DNA of 64,000 bases from Fusarium oxysporum f. sp. lycopersici 4287 (GCF_000149955.1 NC_030986.1:1929886-1993885), one strand, 5' to 3'. Shown: positions 23,937-36,878, counted from the stretch's first letter. Notes: a model not told the origin generated them from the sequence alone. Numbers and translations are program-made.

Positions 23937-24404
23937 CTACTTGTCCTTCTTGCTCTCTGGCTTTTGTTTGTCCGACTGATCCTCTTTCATAGCTACAATA
24001 ATGTATCCCACAAGGACGACATTGGCCAAGACAGCAGCCAAGCCACCAGCCAGAGAAGAGTTTCCTGTTTGTGATTAGTCTCGATGATGACACGTCGGGG
24101 TAAAAAGATATACCACGAAAGACGGTATTAACAGTGAGGAAATAGGAACCAATGGGGACCACAATCATGGCAAAAGTGAATGCTAGAAGCTTGTAGATAA
24201 CTTGGCTGTCAAAAGTGTCAGTTTAGATCGATGCGATCGATGTAGTGTACAAGATGAGATAGGTGGCAATAATGGCAGTTTGAATAAGGTAGATAAATAG
24301 AAAACTTACCTGGGAACGGCAGGAGCAGTACTGGAATTCTCATCAATGGGATCATCCTTATCAAGGAAGGTCTTTTCAGTAGCAACAATGCGTCGAGTGG
24401 CCAT
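23937..24404 (-). CDS. VMA21: V-ATPase assembly factor Vma21
   Basis: ER membrane chaperone needed to assemble the Vo sector of the vacuolar H+-ATPase. Exons: 24404-24310, 24205-24114, 24064-23937 (introns of 104 and 49 bp), giving 104 residues. Two predicted transmembrane segments are visible: KLLAFTFAMIVVPIGSYFLT and, after the second intron, GLAAVLANVVLVGYIIVA, separated by the family loop NTVFRGNSS. The C-terminus ends in ESKKDK, with lysines at -3 and -4 forming a dilysine ER-retrieval signal, as in yeast Vma21. The gene is divergent from FUN30, with 765 bp between the start codons. Confidence 0.93.
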
Positions 24405-25169
24405 TTTGAAAGTGTACAAGAGGCGGCTGAGGCTCGGTATCGTCTTGTGTGCTGTAAGGTAGTCGAGTTGAGGATACTCAATTGAGCTGTGAAGGTTAGA
24501 GGTGGGTCCCCACTTGCACGTGCGACTAGGTGAGCTTGAGGATAAGAAGCACTTAGCACGAGATGATCAACACGCGCCATCAGATAGAAAGTGTGAAATT
24601 TTTTGTTCTCACAATGAGTGAAGGTCGATAAAGAAAACCAGTATTCGTCTAATTGCCAACTCAATCAGACTATCTTTGTTTTTCTTCCCTTACTGATTCA
24701 ATTGACTTCTTACGACCTTTCTTTCATTTTATGTATCAAACACTGACGCGAAGCTGAAATCTCACGTGACTTCGTGATGCAGTTGATGCGGGTCGCGTTA
24801 AAGATTTGAGGGCACTTCAAGAAAATATCCACCTTCACTCGCTCACTTCACGCCCCTCCAGGATTTGGATTGGGATCCCCTTGGCACTCGCAAGCACCAC
24901 CATCTCTCACTCTCCGACTTTAACCCATTTTTTCTTGATTTCTTCTCCTTTTCTATTAATCATTCTCCTTAATGACATCGGTCTGCCACTTTCATCCAGT
25001 GCTCTGTTTTCTGTTGGCCGAACGATAAGAAGGGCAGAAAATAACAGACCAAACGCTCAATCCGTTCATTTGCAGTGACAGCCCCCGCCCTGGACGATCC
25101 AAAGTACTGCTAGCCTCGATTTTTACTCCTATTGTTTCGTATGCCCATAATAATTCACCTACAATTATA
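24405..25169. promoter_or_regulatory. Divergent VMA21-FUN30 promoter region
   Basis: 765 bp between two divergent start codons. T/C-rich tracts precede FUN30. No specific binding site is asserted. Confidence 0.5.
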
Positions 25170-28100
25170 ATGGCACGAAGCTCTTCACCCTTGCCAATCC
25201 GGCATTCAAACGCTCTACCTCGCACCCCATCGCTCGCTCGCAATACAATAACCATTGACGATGCCGATGAAATAACGGATACAATTCCCTGCTCTCCATC
25301 TGCCTTTTTTCGAGGCCGAGATACTACAACACAACCAACACAAGTCCTTCAGAAACCCGGACTTGCACCAATGCGAAGCTCCTCTCCTGCAAGCAGCATT
25401 GTGGAAGTTCCTGCATCATCACCCTTCCAACAACCTAAAAAGCCTACACCTCTTGGTAACACTCTTGGTAGCAGAGTTGCCCCTCTCGGCACCTTTTTTC
25501 GTCCTCCACAACGGCCTCCTCCTGTAATGACCAACAAGCGACCGGCTGTTGAGCCTATCAATCTCATCTCTGACGATGAGGACGACCTCACACCTCCCCG
25601 TGGCGATATTCGACCGACAACGTTTAAGGCACAGATTTCGGCATTCGCGTACAATCCAGAATCAGAGAGCTCGGAAAAGGCCATCAAGACCAAACTCCGA
25701 CAGATTTATGATGTTTACGGAGACAGAGTGCCCTCGCACAAGGCCAAGGAGGCTTTGAGTGCATGCAAAAACGATCTCGCAGAAGCAATAGATTATCTCG
25801 AACGACAAATGCGTCAGTCCAAACAGCCGGCGCCCAACCCTAAACCTGGCAGACGTCTGATTAGCAAGGCGGCTCTCCAATCATCAGCAGCAGCGAACCG
25901 GGCCAGCTCGCGCTCACGCACAGCATCCCTCAGCCCTGAAAAGAAACCCCGACGGCGACTAGTACAAGGTCTCCGAAAGTCCTCGATCCCTTCGTCTCCA
26001 GCATTCCCGTCGTCTCCCCCCGCCCATGCCTCAAGCGACGATCCGCTAATTATTGACCTTGTCGATGATGGGCAGGAGGATACGTATCAGGCGGAGGCAT
26101 CGCCAGAGCCTTCAGACGATGAGGATGATCGGGTGCTGACTTGTCTCAACACAAGCACTGTTCAAGAACTAGCTGCCATGACAGGCATGAAAGAAGAGCA
26201 ACTTGCTTGTATGATCGAGAAGCGACCTTTTGATGACATCTCGAAGGCTAGGCGTGTCACCGTCGGTAAAAAGCCTGGCGCCCGAAAGGCTTCCAAAGTC
26301 AGCATTGGAGAGAATGTTGTGGAGGCTGTCGAGGTCTTTATTGATGCAGTTGCCGCAATCGACAATGTTGTTGGCAAGTGTGACCGCGATGCAAAAGATA
26401 TCAGGCAGCAGCTTGATACCTGGGATATCGATACATTCGGACATAGTAAGCGAGAGCGACGCCAAAACTCAGACGATCTGCCTCCAACCCCTACAAGCAT
26501 CAGCGCGCCCAGATACGTGCGCCCGCCTATTGCCCAACAACCCAAGTACATGGATGGGCATTGCCGGATGAAACCTTTCCAGCTTGTAGGCCTAAATTGG
26601 ATGTCCCTCCTCTACAAGTTTAACATAGGCTGTATCCTTGCCGATGAGATGGGGCTGGGCAAGACTTGTCAAGTCATTTCACTCATGTGCCACCTTGTTC
26701 AGGATTATGAGGAGAGCAAAGATGGAAAACGAACCCGGCCTTGGCCCAATCTCATTGTCGTTCCCCCAAGTACCTACAACAACTGGCTAGGAGAATTTGA
26801 GAAATTTGCTCCAGGCCTCTCGGTGATCGGATACCGAGGCTCTCAGGCAGAGCGAGCTGAGATCGCGTCTGAGATCGAACATGATCCCGAAGCCTTCCAC
26901 GTCGTGCTTGCAACATACTCACAAATTAACAACGACGCGGATATTGAGGCTATGCAGTCTATTGGACTGCACACAGCCATTTTTGACGAAGGCCACAAGA
27001 TGAAAAACCCTGAGACTAAGATATACAAAGATCTTCGCCGTATTCCGGCATCATGGAAAATGCTCCTCACAGGGTTTGTTACCTCTGGTTTTCTCAATGG
27101 GCGCTTTTGCTAATGTCGTATAGGAACTCCCGTTCAGAACAATTTGTTGGAGATGACCTCACTCCTCAACTTCATAAACCCCGATATTTTCAACGGTTGT
27201 ATGCAACACATTCAGTACATCTTTAGCCAAAAGGTCACTATCAGAGACGTTTCAAACCGTGCTTTTCCGTTCAGTGAGTGTTTTAAGCGAGCCCAGATCT
27301 ATCTTGGAGCCGTTCCATTCTTCAGCGTCGGAAAGACCAAGTTTTGTCAGATATGCCTCCCAAGATCTGCAATGTCGTCCGCTGCGACATTGACGAGACC
27401 CAGAAACAAGTGTATGCCGAGTACGACGAGATGTTCAAGCTTGAGCCGTCCAAGCGCGTCACAAAAGTCCGTGGCCGTGGAAATGACCAGAACAATTGCT
27501 GGATGCAGCTTCGCAAGGCAGCACTTCACCCGCTCCTTTTCAGGCGCCATTTTGATGACAAGAAGGTTGAGAAGATGGCTCGAATCCTGATGGATAGCGT
27601 TTCTCAGGATGACCTCCGTCAACCGGACATAAAGCATCTAATCCAAGAACTCAAGGACTCTTCAGATTTTGGACTTCACCTCTGGTGTCGTGACTACCCA
27701 GGCCTTCTCGGAAGGTTCGACATCCCTCCAGAGACTGAGATGGACAGCGGAAAGGTGAAGAAACTTCTCGAGCTCATCAACCAGTATCAGGAGAACGGTG
27801 ACCGAGTCCTTGTATTCAGCAAGTTTTCTCGCGTCATTGAGCTGCTGCAGGAAGTGCTCGCTCAGCTGAATATTCAGCATCGAGTCTTGATGGGGAGCAC
27901 CCATGTTGTGGAGAGACAGACGCTGATTGACGAGTTCAATGACGACCCTGATATTCCAGTGTTCTTGCTCACAACCGGAGCAGGTGGCACAGGTATCAAC
28001 CTCACGGCTGCCAACAAAGTCATCATCTTTGACCAATCGGATAACCCTCAAGATGACATCCAGGCCGAGAACAGAGCCCATCGCCTTGGTCAGAAGCGTG

Positions 28101-28291
28101 ACGTCGAAATCATTCGACTTATCGCTTCCAATACTATCGAGGAGCTCATCTACAAAGCTTGCCAGAAGAAAATCGAGCTCGCAAACAAGGTCACTGGTGC
28201 AGTGACTGACGAAGATCCCGGTGTGACAGAGCAGACCCTCGAGACAGAGGTCCGCAAGATGCTCATGGAGGAACAAATGACGCCTCCTTAG
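25170..28291 (+). CDS. FUN30: Fun30/SMARCAD1-type SNF2 chromatin remodeller, frame broken as assembled
   Basis: ATP-dependent nucleosome remodeller acting in heterochromatin silencing and DNA-end resection in yeast. Exon 1 begins at 25170. A CUE-like ubiquitin-binding segment (IKTKLRQIYDVYGDRVPSHK...) lies at ~170-212, Walker A (DEMGLGKT) at ~490, the DEGH box typical of this subfamily near 605, and the C-terminal helicase lobe has GAGGTGINL and ENRAHRLGQ. A short intron runs to 27123. The coding frame after it agrees with the first exon only if the donor is moved off its GT, because GGG at 27072-27074 seems one base too long at the LTG-TPVQNN motif. Two further one-base excesses occur at CCC 27292-27294 and CC 27315-27316. 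Between and beyond them, RARSILEPF and ILQRRKDQVLSDM read in successive frames. The three together add exactly three bases. Expected product is about 1020 residues. Sequencing error is more likely than decay, as both flanks are fully open. Confidence 0.88.
27073..27123 (+). other. FUN30 intron with off-frame donor
   Basis: The sequence around the donor is ACAGGGTTTGTT and the acceptor is GTATAG at 27118-27123. Using the only GT (27074) gives a 50-bp intron that shifts frame. If the G run were one shorter, the donor would be AG|GTTTGT and the motif LTGTPVQNN would be restored. Confidence 0.7.
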
Positions 28292-28557
28292 GAAGGGGGA
28301 ATGTTCTCCTGAGCAATTGTCCAAGAGCCCGCACCTTTCCCTACACATTCATATATTGTGTCACATCTTTCTCCACGATCTACCTCTACTGTAAGAACTT
28401 CATTCTCTGCGCTGCATAGCAGAGCGGCTTGTGTATCAACCTCGTTGGCTTTGCGTTGCATTTTACGGTTTGCTTGAACGGTTCATGCCCTATATTCCTC
28501 CCAGCATCATAGCCCCATAATGATGGCGGTTTCGTGTCTCGAAGCACAGTGGTTCTG

Positions 28558-28598
<41 letters not shown>

Positions 28599-30137
28599 CA
28601 GCGCTATAGAGGGTTTGTACGGTTTGCTCATAATACTTTTACGAACGTCATGGCATGGCAGGAAGCAAGGGGTGTACAAGACGGATTGCTACGTATTCTA
28701 GAAGCTCATGGTATTGCTAAGGTATTACCATGACTACGCATAAGGCTATAGATATAAACCATCAGAGCATAACGGATGCTCCAGGAGATCAAATGAAATT
28801 CATATCACATAAAACTACACTTTCATTGCATTGGGTAGATTGATTAGTCTGGTATCATTAAACAGACTCTAATGAAAGGGGAATATCTAATTTCAATTCC
28901 ACATCAACAATAAACAACCTTTATGGCGTTACCCAGCAACAGTGGTAACCCCCCGTCCCGGCCCGTCGCCGCCCGTCCCATCCCCAGGCCCACGCCCACG
29001 CTAAAGGCGAGAGATCGAACAACGGAAGAAGGATGGAAGGCGAGAATGAACAGACCCTGAAGTCACCTACCTAATGTGCAATAAAATCCGCACACTCGAC
29101 GCCGTGATACGTCCAACGACTACTTATATACGTACCTTGGTTAGAAGAAATACAGAGACTCGACTAAACTAGTAGGTAAGGTTATAATGATGTATTTCGT
29201 TTGTTTTTTTTTTTTTTTTTTTTTTGTCAACTTATGGAAATTCTTCCACGCTTGCCACCAGTTTTCAATTAACCCCATCTGCTGGTTACGTGTGTATTTG
29301 TTTCCCAACAAACCACCAAACTGTCTAACTCGACAATGACGTCCAAGCTCGGAATTTAACTCTGACTTCGTGGTGTGAAACGTACAAACGGACTTACGAT
29401 GATGAAAATTAGGACAAGTACCAAATTTCATGTATATTGATGCCCGATTCGATGGTCTGTTCGTGATTTCCGGAGAGACCGTGCGCCTGGTCCATGAGGA
29501 ATGCGGGATGGGCGATAGGCGACGCACGATGTACCATGGAGGGATAAACATACGGGTGAAGAACGAGCTGAAGAGAAATTTTTGATGTACTGGCCCAGCT
29601 TGCCCATTCCCCAGTACCTGAACATCGACCTCGTATAGCTCATTAGACCTGTAATTTTTTGATAAGATTTCTCGATAATCCAGCCACGATAGTAGTATTG
29701 GAACAATATGTAGAGGCTGGCGCACGCAATATTGAACCCTGATGGAGACCGTGATGGTGTGGTCAAATTCACTGCGACCTAGAGTAGCAAGGATGCACAG
29801 AGGACACCAGTAGGCAAGATTAAGTGAAATGTGGAACTTTTGGCGTTCCATTGCAGATTCTTGATATCTCTAGCACCAAATTCCGATTCTTGACCTAAAA
29901 AAAAAAAAGAAAGCAGATGTGAAACTTAATAGACGCACGCATTTACGCGTGGGGATATCATTACAAAACGTGAAAGAAAATATCTAACTCCAAGGGCAGC
30001 CCATTGCCCATGTTATGTCCTGTAGGCCTCTTTTCTTTGTGCTCGCTACCGATGATGCTCGGCCGAGACTTGCGCTAAAGATCAAATGTATAAAATCATG
30101 TACGAGAAAATATTCTGGTAGATCCAATTGAGGTTGC
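28292..30137. other. Intergenic region with long poly-T tracts
   Basis: No convincing gene. A 236-codon minus-strand ORF (29141-29851) has no ATG-supported conserved pattern and includes a poly-Lys stretch translated from a T homopolymer. Contains a 39-base T run (28560-28598) and another at about 29203-29225. A GC-rich short repeat-like stretch is near 28950-28990. Confidence 0.5.
28560..28598. repeat. 39-base T homopolymer
   Basis: Uninterrupted T run, the longest homopolymer in the window. Length is unreliable in draft assemblies. Confidence 0.9.
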
Positions 30138-30764
30138 TTAATGTCCTGGTCGTGACTTGAGACCGATGTCACCATTGAGCAACAGCGTCTTCCAGCGGCG
30201 GTCGACAGCATGACGATCGCGGCCGAGATTTCGGGCGCAGTCTTGCCATTCTGCCTTTGACAATCTAAGCTTCTCTAGCACGATTTCGATGAGGATACGG
30301 TCGTCCTCGGCGCTCCAGTCCTCTTCATCGGAGGAATCTTCCTCTCCGAGAAGATGTCCGCCTTGTCGAAGATGCATGTTGTGGAAGTCGGAACGGTCGA
30401 GACCGAGAGGCAGCTGCTCGGGGGCGATGCGCGTGCGCTTTGGCGTTGAGGGCGCGACTTGCTTGATTGGGCGGCCCGATGGTGACTCGCTGCCAGACTC
30501 GCTTGCTGATGAATAGCGTTCCGCCTCCTCGTCGGCAGCACGGCGCCTCTTGTTAAGAGCACGCGGTGCCGCACGCTTGGTTACCTTCTTGGGACCGACT
30601 GGCTCGCGGCGTTGTGGGCGTGGACGGAGGCGCAGCTTCAGAGGAGGTGCTGCATGGGCGAGCGGTGGAGTTGGTAATTGAGCGAGCGAAGGAGTCGGGC
30701 GAGGATTGGTGATAATAGGCGCAGGTGTTGATAGTAGTGATTGGAGCGAGCGACAGGTGGTCAT
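30138..30764 (-). CDS. SANT/Myb-like small nuclear protein
   Basis: Open frame of 208 residues from ATG 30764 (MTTCRSLQSLL...) to the stop at 30138. The N-terminal half is Pro/Leu/Arg-rich and basic (KRAAPRALNKRRRAAD resembles a nuclear localisation signal). The middle is Ser/Glu-rich, including an acidic EEDSSDEEDW stretch. The last ~60 residues (WSAEDDRILIEIVLEKLRLS...WQDCARNLGRDRHAVDRRWKTLL) have the tryptophan spacing of a SANT/Myb-type helix-turn-helix. An in-frame ATG at 30863 could add 33 residues (MRRTQPIS...), and the frame stays open into the N gap at 30894, so the true start is uncertain. Specific function unknown; DNA or histone binding is inferred from the fold only. Confidence 0.7.
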   Translation of the reverse strand: MTTCRSLQSLLSTPAPIITNPRPTPSLAQLPTPPLAHAAPPLKLRLRPRPQRREPVGPKKVTKRAAPRALNKRRRAADEEAERYSSASESGSESPSGRPIKQVAPSTPKRTRIAPEQLPLGLDRSDFHNMHLRQGGHLLGEEDSSDEEDWSAEDDRILIEIVLEKLRLSKAEWQDCARNLGRDRHAVDRRWKTLLLNGDIGLKSRPGH

Positions 30765-30893
30765 GATATTGGCGAAAGATGCGTGCGACGAGAAAGCCGG
30801 AGGGCTGGCAGGAGGCGAGAAAAGAGAAGGTTGCAGTCGAGAGATGGGTTGAGTGCGACGCATCGCAGGGCAGCGCGGACGGGAGAAGCATAG

Positions 30894-31483
30894 NNNNNNN
30901 NNNNNNNNNNNNNNNNNNNNNNNNNNNNNNNNNNNNNNNNNNNNNNNNNNNNNNNNNNNNNNNNNNNNNNNNNNNNNNNNNNNNNNNNNNNNNNNNNNNN
31001 NNNNNNNNNNNNNNNNNNNNNNNNNNNNNNNNNNNNNNNNNNNNNNNNNNNNNNNNNNNNNNNNNNNNNNNNNNNNNNNNNNNNNNNNNNNNNNNNNNNN
31101 NNNNNNNNNNNNNNNNNNNNNNNNNNNNNNNNNNNNNNNNNNNNNNNNNNNNNNNNNNNNNNNNNNNNNNNNNNNNNNNNNNNNNNNNNNNNNNNNNNNN
31201 NNNNNNNNNNNNNNNNNNNNNNNNNNNNNNNNNNNNNNNNNNNNNNNNNNNNNNNNNNNNNNNNNNNNNNNNNNNNNNNNNNNNNNNNNNNNNNNNNNNN
31301 NNNNNNNNNNNNNNNNNNNNNNNNNNNNNNNNNNNNNNNNNNNNNNNNNNNNNNNNNNNNNNNNNNNNNNNNNNNNNNNNNNNNNNNNNNNNNNNNNNNN
31401 NNNNNNNNNNNNNNNNNNNNNNNNNNNNNNNNNNNNNNNNNNNNNNNNNNNNNNNNNNNNNNNNNNNNNNNNNNNNNNNNNNN
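30894..31483. other. Assembly gap (590 N)
   Basis: Run of N immediately upstream of the SANT-like gene. It may hide its promoter or 5' exon. Confidence 0.99.
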
Positions 31484-34400
31484 GGGTCCCAGGTCCCACC
31501 TACCGTCGGGGTCGTTGGGTGAAGCCTGCGCACCCAGCGGAAGGAGCCACCAGCAGGCGACAAGTACCCTCTGGGCTTGTCTCGGGGTGCAGATACAGTG
31601 CAGACACCAAGCAACGTGGACCCTCCCGTGAGTTTTGAGTCGGTTCGCGCCCGTTTTAGCGGCAGCGGTAAAGTAAACTTACCTTATTAGCTACCAAGTG
31701 ACTGTGAGGTACTTTGCTGCCTGTCGTACAGTAGGTACTGTGGTAAGGGTCAAGGACCCTGTGCACCACCTGATCGCCAACACCCAGGACAAATGTTCTT
31801 TGACGATGTATTTTGGGCTTAGAAAGCCCACATAGATGATAGAACCCCCCCGAGCACTCCGCCTCCAGGTGTCGGGAATCAATCACACATGGAAGGGGAC
31901 AAGGGTGTCGCAGGGGGGCAGGTGCACGTCCGTAGTATGTGCCTCTGGCAACGCAAATACTGATCGCTGCTTCCGGGTAGTCACGATGGATTTTTACAAC
32001 GGTGGTCGGACTACTGGCAGAGAAGGAACGAAAGACCCATGCTTCTCGCACATGATACATGTTTCCTTGCAGGTGAGGTATATGTTCTGCATGTAGATCC
32101 TTGCTAGAGCACTGCACACTGTACGGAATCGACCAAGCGTTGGTGGGTGTCCAGTTGGACGATGACACTTGAGACATCCTGGACAGCCTCGATCTTTGTC
32201 TCAGCACACTCTCTTCTTGCCCGGAAGCATCAGGACATTTCCATGACACGGCACGAGATGGCATATGTCTCCTTTCTTTCCTTTTCGATTGACCTTTTAA
32301 TTTTACATGTGCGTTGCTTCGAGAGATATCATGCTCCGCATCTAGGATGATACTATCGAATAATACATCCCTCTCTACAACCCTTCAGCTTCAAGATCAA
32401 TACAGCCATGGTGCCATAGGGTAGAAAGTAGGCCCCCTTCTTGCTAACCCTTCATCTGTTCCGTCTATTGGAGTGATTATTGCCTTTCGTAACGTCTTTT
32501 CAACCGTTCTGACATCAACCGCCCTGCATATTCGTCCCCATGTTTCTCCCTCTGTTTGACCAAAAAAGCAATAAACCTTCACCCATCCCTTCTCTGTGAT
32601 CATGCACGAAATAACCAGGACATCCAAGACAAGCAGATGTAGATCATTTTCTCACAGCAGCTGAATATATGCTGCAGCGTTAATGCTTGTGCGTGTCAGG
32701 AACCCGAAAGGTGAAAAAAAAACAAAGAAAGAAAGAAACGGGCAAAACTGTACACATCTCCACAATCATACGACGATGCTACTCTTCCCGTCTATTCTAC
32801 CTGCACCGGGATACGACACAGGGTCATGTTCCTACCACACATGGAGCATTCTTATTTATCTCAGTTCCGTATTGTCTTTTTCTCTTTTCGTCAGGGCCCG
32901 GCCGACAAACATAGACGTACAGCAATCAAATGGATCAACATGGCAATATCCAAGTCAATGGCACATAGCGAATAGACCACCAACACATTCTCGCTTCCTT
33001 GTTTAACTTGAGCCCTCTCTTCCACAATAATTCCCTCTGGGCTGAGGAACTGACTAGTGTTCACAGGTTCTCTAGAACCACCGCCTGCCCTCGACGTCCG
33101 GTTTGGGCTTGATGCCCTACCTGACTCAAGACATTCAAGCTACTGTATTGTATGCATCGCACACATACAACTTAACTTGCAAGGGTCTAATGCAACCAGG
33201 CACACCAGTTAGAGGTTTTTTATGTGCTACTGCGTACTAACTTAGTTTCTTGACTTGAAAAGAAATGTATGCATCGGGCAACGTTGGTTAATCCTAAACC
33301 AGGCGCAGGCCGTGTATGACTTCGCTTGTCAAGTTGACACAGACAATTTCGACGAGTCGCGCTTGTTCATCCACACAAGAATAAGTTTGTTGCCATATTG
33401 CTACTTTGTGCTACGCTCCCCGGTCGGTTGATCCAGCAGACCAAGCTGAATCAATCAGGTAGTCCCTGAGAGAGCAACATTGGTGCACCTCGGTCACACA
33501 AGAATCTGCCTGATAGATGTCTAGTTCAAAAACTCTCCGCTGACGCACCAGCAGTGGAGGGAGGGATATTGGTATTCCTCGCTAGTTACCTTGCCTTGGC
33601 TGGTGGGAGCGAGCCGTCGCGGCACGGGCTAGGACCATCCCATGGTTCCCATCTCATCCATACCCTTCCATTCCTTTGCCGTACCGTTCGCTTCCACGTT
33701 GATGTGCTGCAGGGTCCTATGTTGTCAGAGCTCCCGAATGACGGCAGAAGCCTGCTAAACTGTATCATGTCTGCGGCACCAATTCATTCATTCCTTAATT
33801 CATGTTCCTTGATGCGCACACACTTTCGCCTACCTTCCACTACCCGCTTCTCCCATTCTATAACAAACCAGCAACGGTGGGATCAGCTCCAGGTGTCGAA
33901 TAGTGGGGGTGTGTGTGTGTCTGCGTGACCTTTTCCTGTTACCTCCTTTACAGGTGAGTCAGTGAGGTCATGCTCCGTTTCAAACCCTACCGCCCTTTGT
34001 TCTTTTCACTTCTCAACCGCTTTTGGAAGAAGCAGGAACGCGCGAATTGTTGGCTACCTTGCCTGAAGGCACTTTACATAGGCACTGTAACCCTCGAAGG
34101 CGAAGTTGTCTTCACACCTAAGTCAGTTAGTTGGCTTATGACGATGCAAGTACTTGCGAAACAATCACTCGATCGCCAATGAATATTCGATCTCCTTGAT
34201 CGAGATCTTGGAGTCCCCTCTTTTTGAAGTTGCACCATCTGTACATTTCTTCCCCTCTCCATCGTTGTTGCAATGCTTCATGATAAGTTAAATCTACCCC
34301 CATGATACAAATATTCAGGAAAATGGAGACCCGAGTATGCTGCGTTCTTTGCCAGATCATTCACCGCCTGTTTACAGCGCATGCCTCTCATTCTCTTTGT

Positions 34401-36878
34401 CATTGGCCCTGCAGCGTAGTCCTTGCTCTTGATATCGTCGCGCGATTACCGCACAAGTCGCGAGGGAGACGCGTGTGAGGTCAGTAAAAACGCGTCAAAA
34501 CGCGTCAACGCGTTAATTGAGACATGCATGATCTCCCGGGGTGACCAATAGAAGAATACGGAAAGATGGGTATCAGTGGAGAAGCAGCGCAACCACTTCC
34601 GAGCATGGTCAATGCGTACATGAAGTACCTGTTGGGCTCGACATGGGTGGTCGCATACAGTGCTGTAGTAAATTTCCTTACGGCCTTACCCTGGAACCAA
34701 GAATTACCCGCAAACCTTTTGTCTTCTACTTCTGTAACAAGAACGACGTCAATAGTGAATCGTTGATTGGCAGGTTGGCAATATTCCTCTGGGCTTCACG
34801 GACCACATTGCGTCACAAGCCCTTCCCTCTCCCTCAGCTACTGACATGTCCGGCTTCCGAAACTTGGATAACTCGAGCTGGATGGTATCACTTTGTCTTA
34901 CAGGAACACCCCTTGGAGGGGAACACAATTCAGGACAAGTAAAACTTGGTAACATCCGCCTCACGGCTGACAATTATTGCCATCTCAGGCAATCAGTCTG
35001 GGTAACCATTTTTAAATATAACAATTACCGGACTTTATCCATAAATCAGTGTGAGCGGCATCTCAGACCTTCGGCCCCAATCTTCCCACCCTTCGGTCGT
35101 GATGGCTTCTATCTTCCCTTGCCCAGACTCATCATACAGCTAGAATGCCCTAATCAGATAAAAGAGAGACATGTAAACACACCAGACGCGTCTTAAGGTG
35201 ATACAGTAAACATATCAAGAACCCCTCAATTCAGCTCTCTGTCTCATCATCAAAGACCCTCCCTGCCCTCGATCGAGCCAGTGGAGGAAAAGGAGAGGGG
35301 TTCCTTTGTCCGTGTACATCTTATCATCTCTCCCTCGTGAGGAAATTGCTTTTCTTTGTTAATAATGCATCATATCGAGATCTGTTCGTTCCTGGCTAGT
35401 GGCGGGCTTCCCGAGTTCTGGGGTCAGATGCCAGTGAAGTGACCGAAGAACGAACCCTTTGGACTTCTCTGTCAATGTCTTTGCTGGATTGATTACCAAG
35501 TATCAAATCTAGACTTATTCTAATTACACAACACTTCTCTCTTGTGGTTTTTGAGCTCAGAACTCGGAGGACACTGTCTACCATAAAGCCGGCTACTGAT
35601 GGCTTATATACAAAACGGTCGAAGCTTGTATCAACCATCACCATTGATCAGTGAACTCAAGTAGAAGCGTCCACTCATCGAACCGATGTTCGCCATTCCC
35701 CCCTTTTCATCACTCGTCGGTCTGTGTCACAACGCCTCGTTGTTGCTTTGGTACGAAAATGTCTCTACCTATCCTGCCCCTTGCATGTTGTTTTGAGTTT
35801 TGTAGTGTGGTTAGCTGGTAGGATGATCAGTTTCTATCAACAACCAATTAGGTTGTCAAACAATAGAAACATAAGTGATTACTTACAACAAAACCAAGGA
35901 CAACATCATAAGATCAAGTCTATATCAAGAATTAAAAATGGGCTATGAGATGGTAAACTATCCCTAATAAGTAGGTATGCCTTCAATGAATTTTGTCAAT
36001 GTAGCTTACCCTAGACATGGACAATCTGATAAACTTGTCTCCAGAACCCCTTGCATATGCATATCGAGGGAGCTTTGCCCCATGGTGCGTCCATTGAAGG
36101 TAACTTCAAGGGAGTCAGTCCTATGAGGATACATCGTTCTGGGGTTAAGCTGTTAGAGCTGTATGATGTGCTCAAGTTCATGTGCTTAGCCCGATCTGCT
36201 AGTCCATGCAAACCCGAAGTAACCACACGTTACACGTATTGGCAAGTTCAAAAGGTCAACAGATAAAGGTCAGGCTGGTATCATAGCCTTCATTCACGGC
36301 AGGCACTGTATTACTATATCATGATTATGTCCAAGTCACGTCTCCTACGAACGCCAAACACAAGATGATAATTACCGTCAACCCACTCCACAGTCTCACT
36401 TCGCTCTCGATGTCGTCAGATGTTGGGACTCCCTATTTCAATAGTTTCCACCGCAGATACAGGGAAAATTATACCAAAAGATCCCAGCCGAGCTGATGGA
36501 TCACATAACCGTCAAATTACATCTCCTCATGCTATGCTGCTACTCGAGATCAGGCTCCCCCTTTTGATTCCAAAAACACGATTCCAACAGATGAGCATCC
36601 GTGCCAAACAAGGGTAGCGACGGAGACGAGGACAAGAAGGCGCCGTCAAGCGTATCGTCCAATATAGAGAATTTGGGCCATGCGAGATGTGATGTATGCC
36701 AAAATGGAAAAAGAAAAATAACGGCGCTGAAAGAACTTGTCGTTACTGCTGACAAAAAACAGCATAACGGAAGGCGGGAGTTATGTCGTTTGCATTTTCA
36801 TAGAGGAAGCGTAGTCGTCGTTGATTAGTTATGCTCTTCATATTAATCCCGGAGCAGGCTGTCACTCGCCCACTGCCA
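31484..36878. other. Gene-poor 5.4-kb stretch
   Basis: No recognisable protein-coding gene. A 202-codon minus ORF (31656-32264) and several of 100-150 codons show no family pattern. Contains the four-copy ACGCGT cluster at 34469-34513 and a GT-rich run at about 33903-33925. A noncoding transcript or lineage-specific gene could be hidden here. Confidence 0.45.
34469..34513. promoter_or_regulatory. Cluster of four ACGCGT (MluI cell-cycle box) sites
   Basis: ACGCGT occurs at 34469-34474, 34490-34495, 34500-34505 and 34508-34513, four copies within 45 bp. ACGCGT is the core of the MCB element bound by the MBF (Mbp1/Swi6) cell-cycle factor in yeasts. No recognised gene starts nearby, so the target is unclear. 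Confidence 0.55.

Noticed and set aside
29141..29851. 236-codon minus-strand ORF
   Set aside because: Begins with no conserved pattern, contains poly-Lys from a T homopolymer, and no intron or family signal supports it.
31656..32264. 202-codon minus-strand ORF near the second gap
   Set aside because: No recognisable domain or protein-like pattern. Kept out as a likely chance frame.
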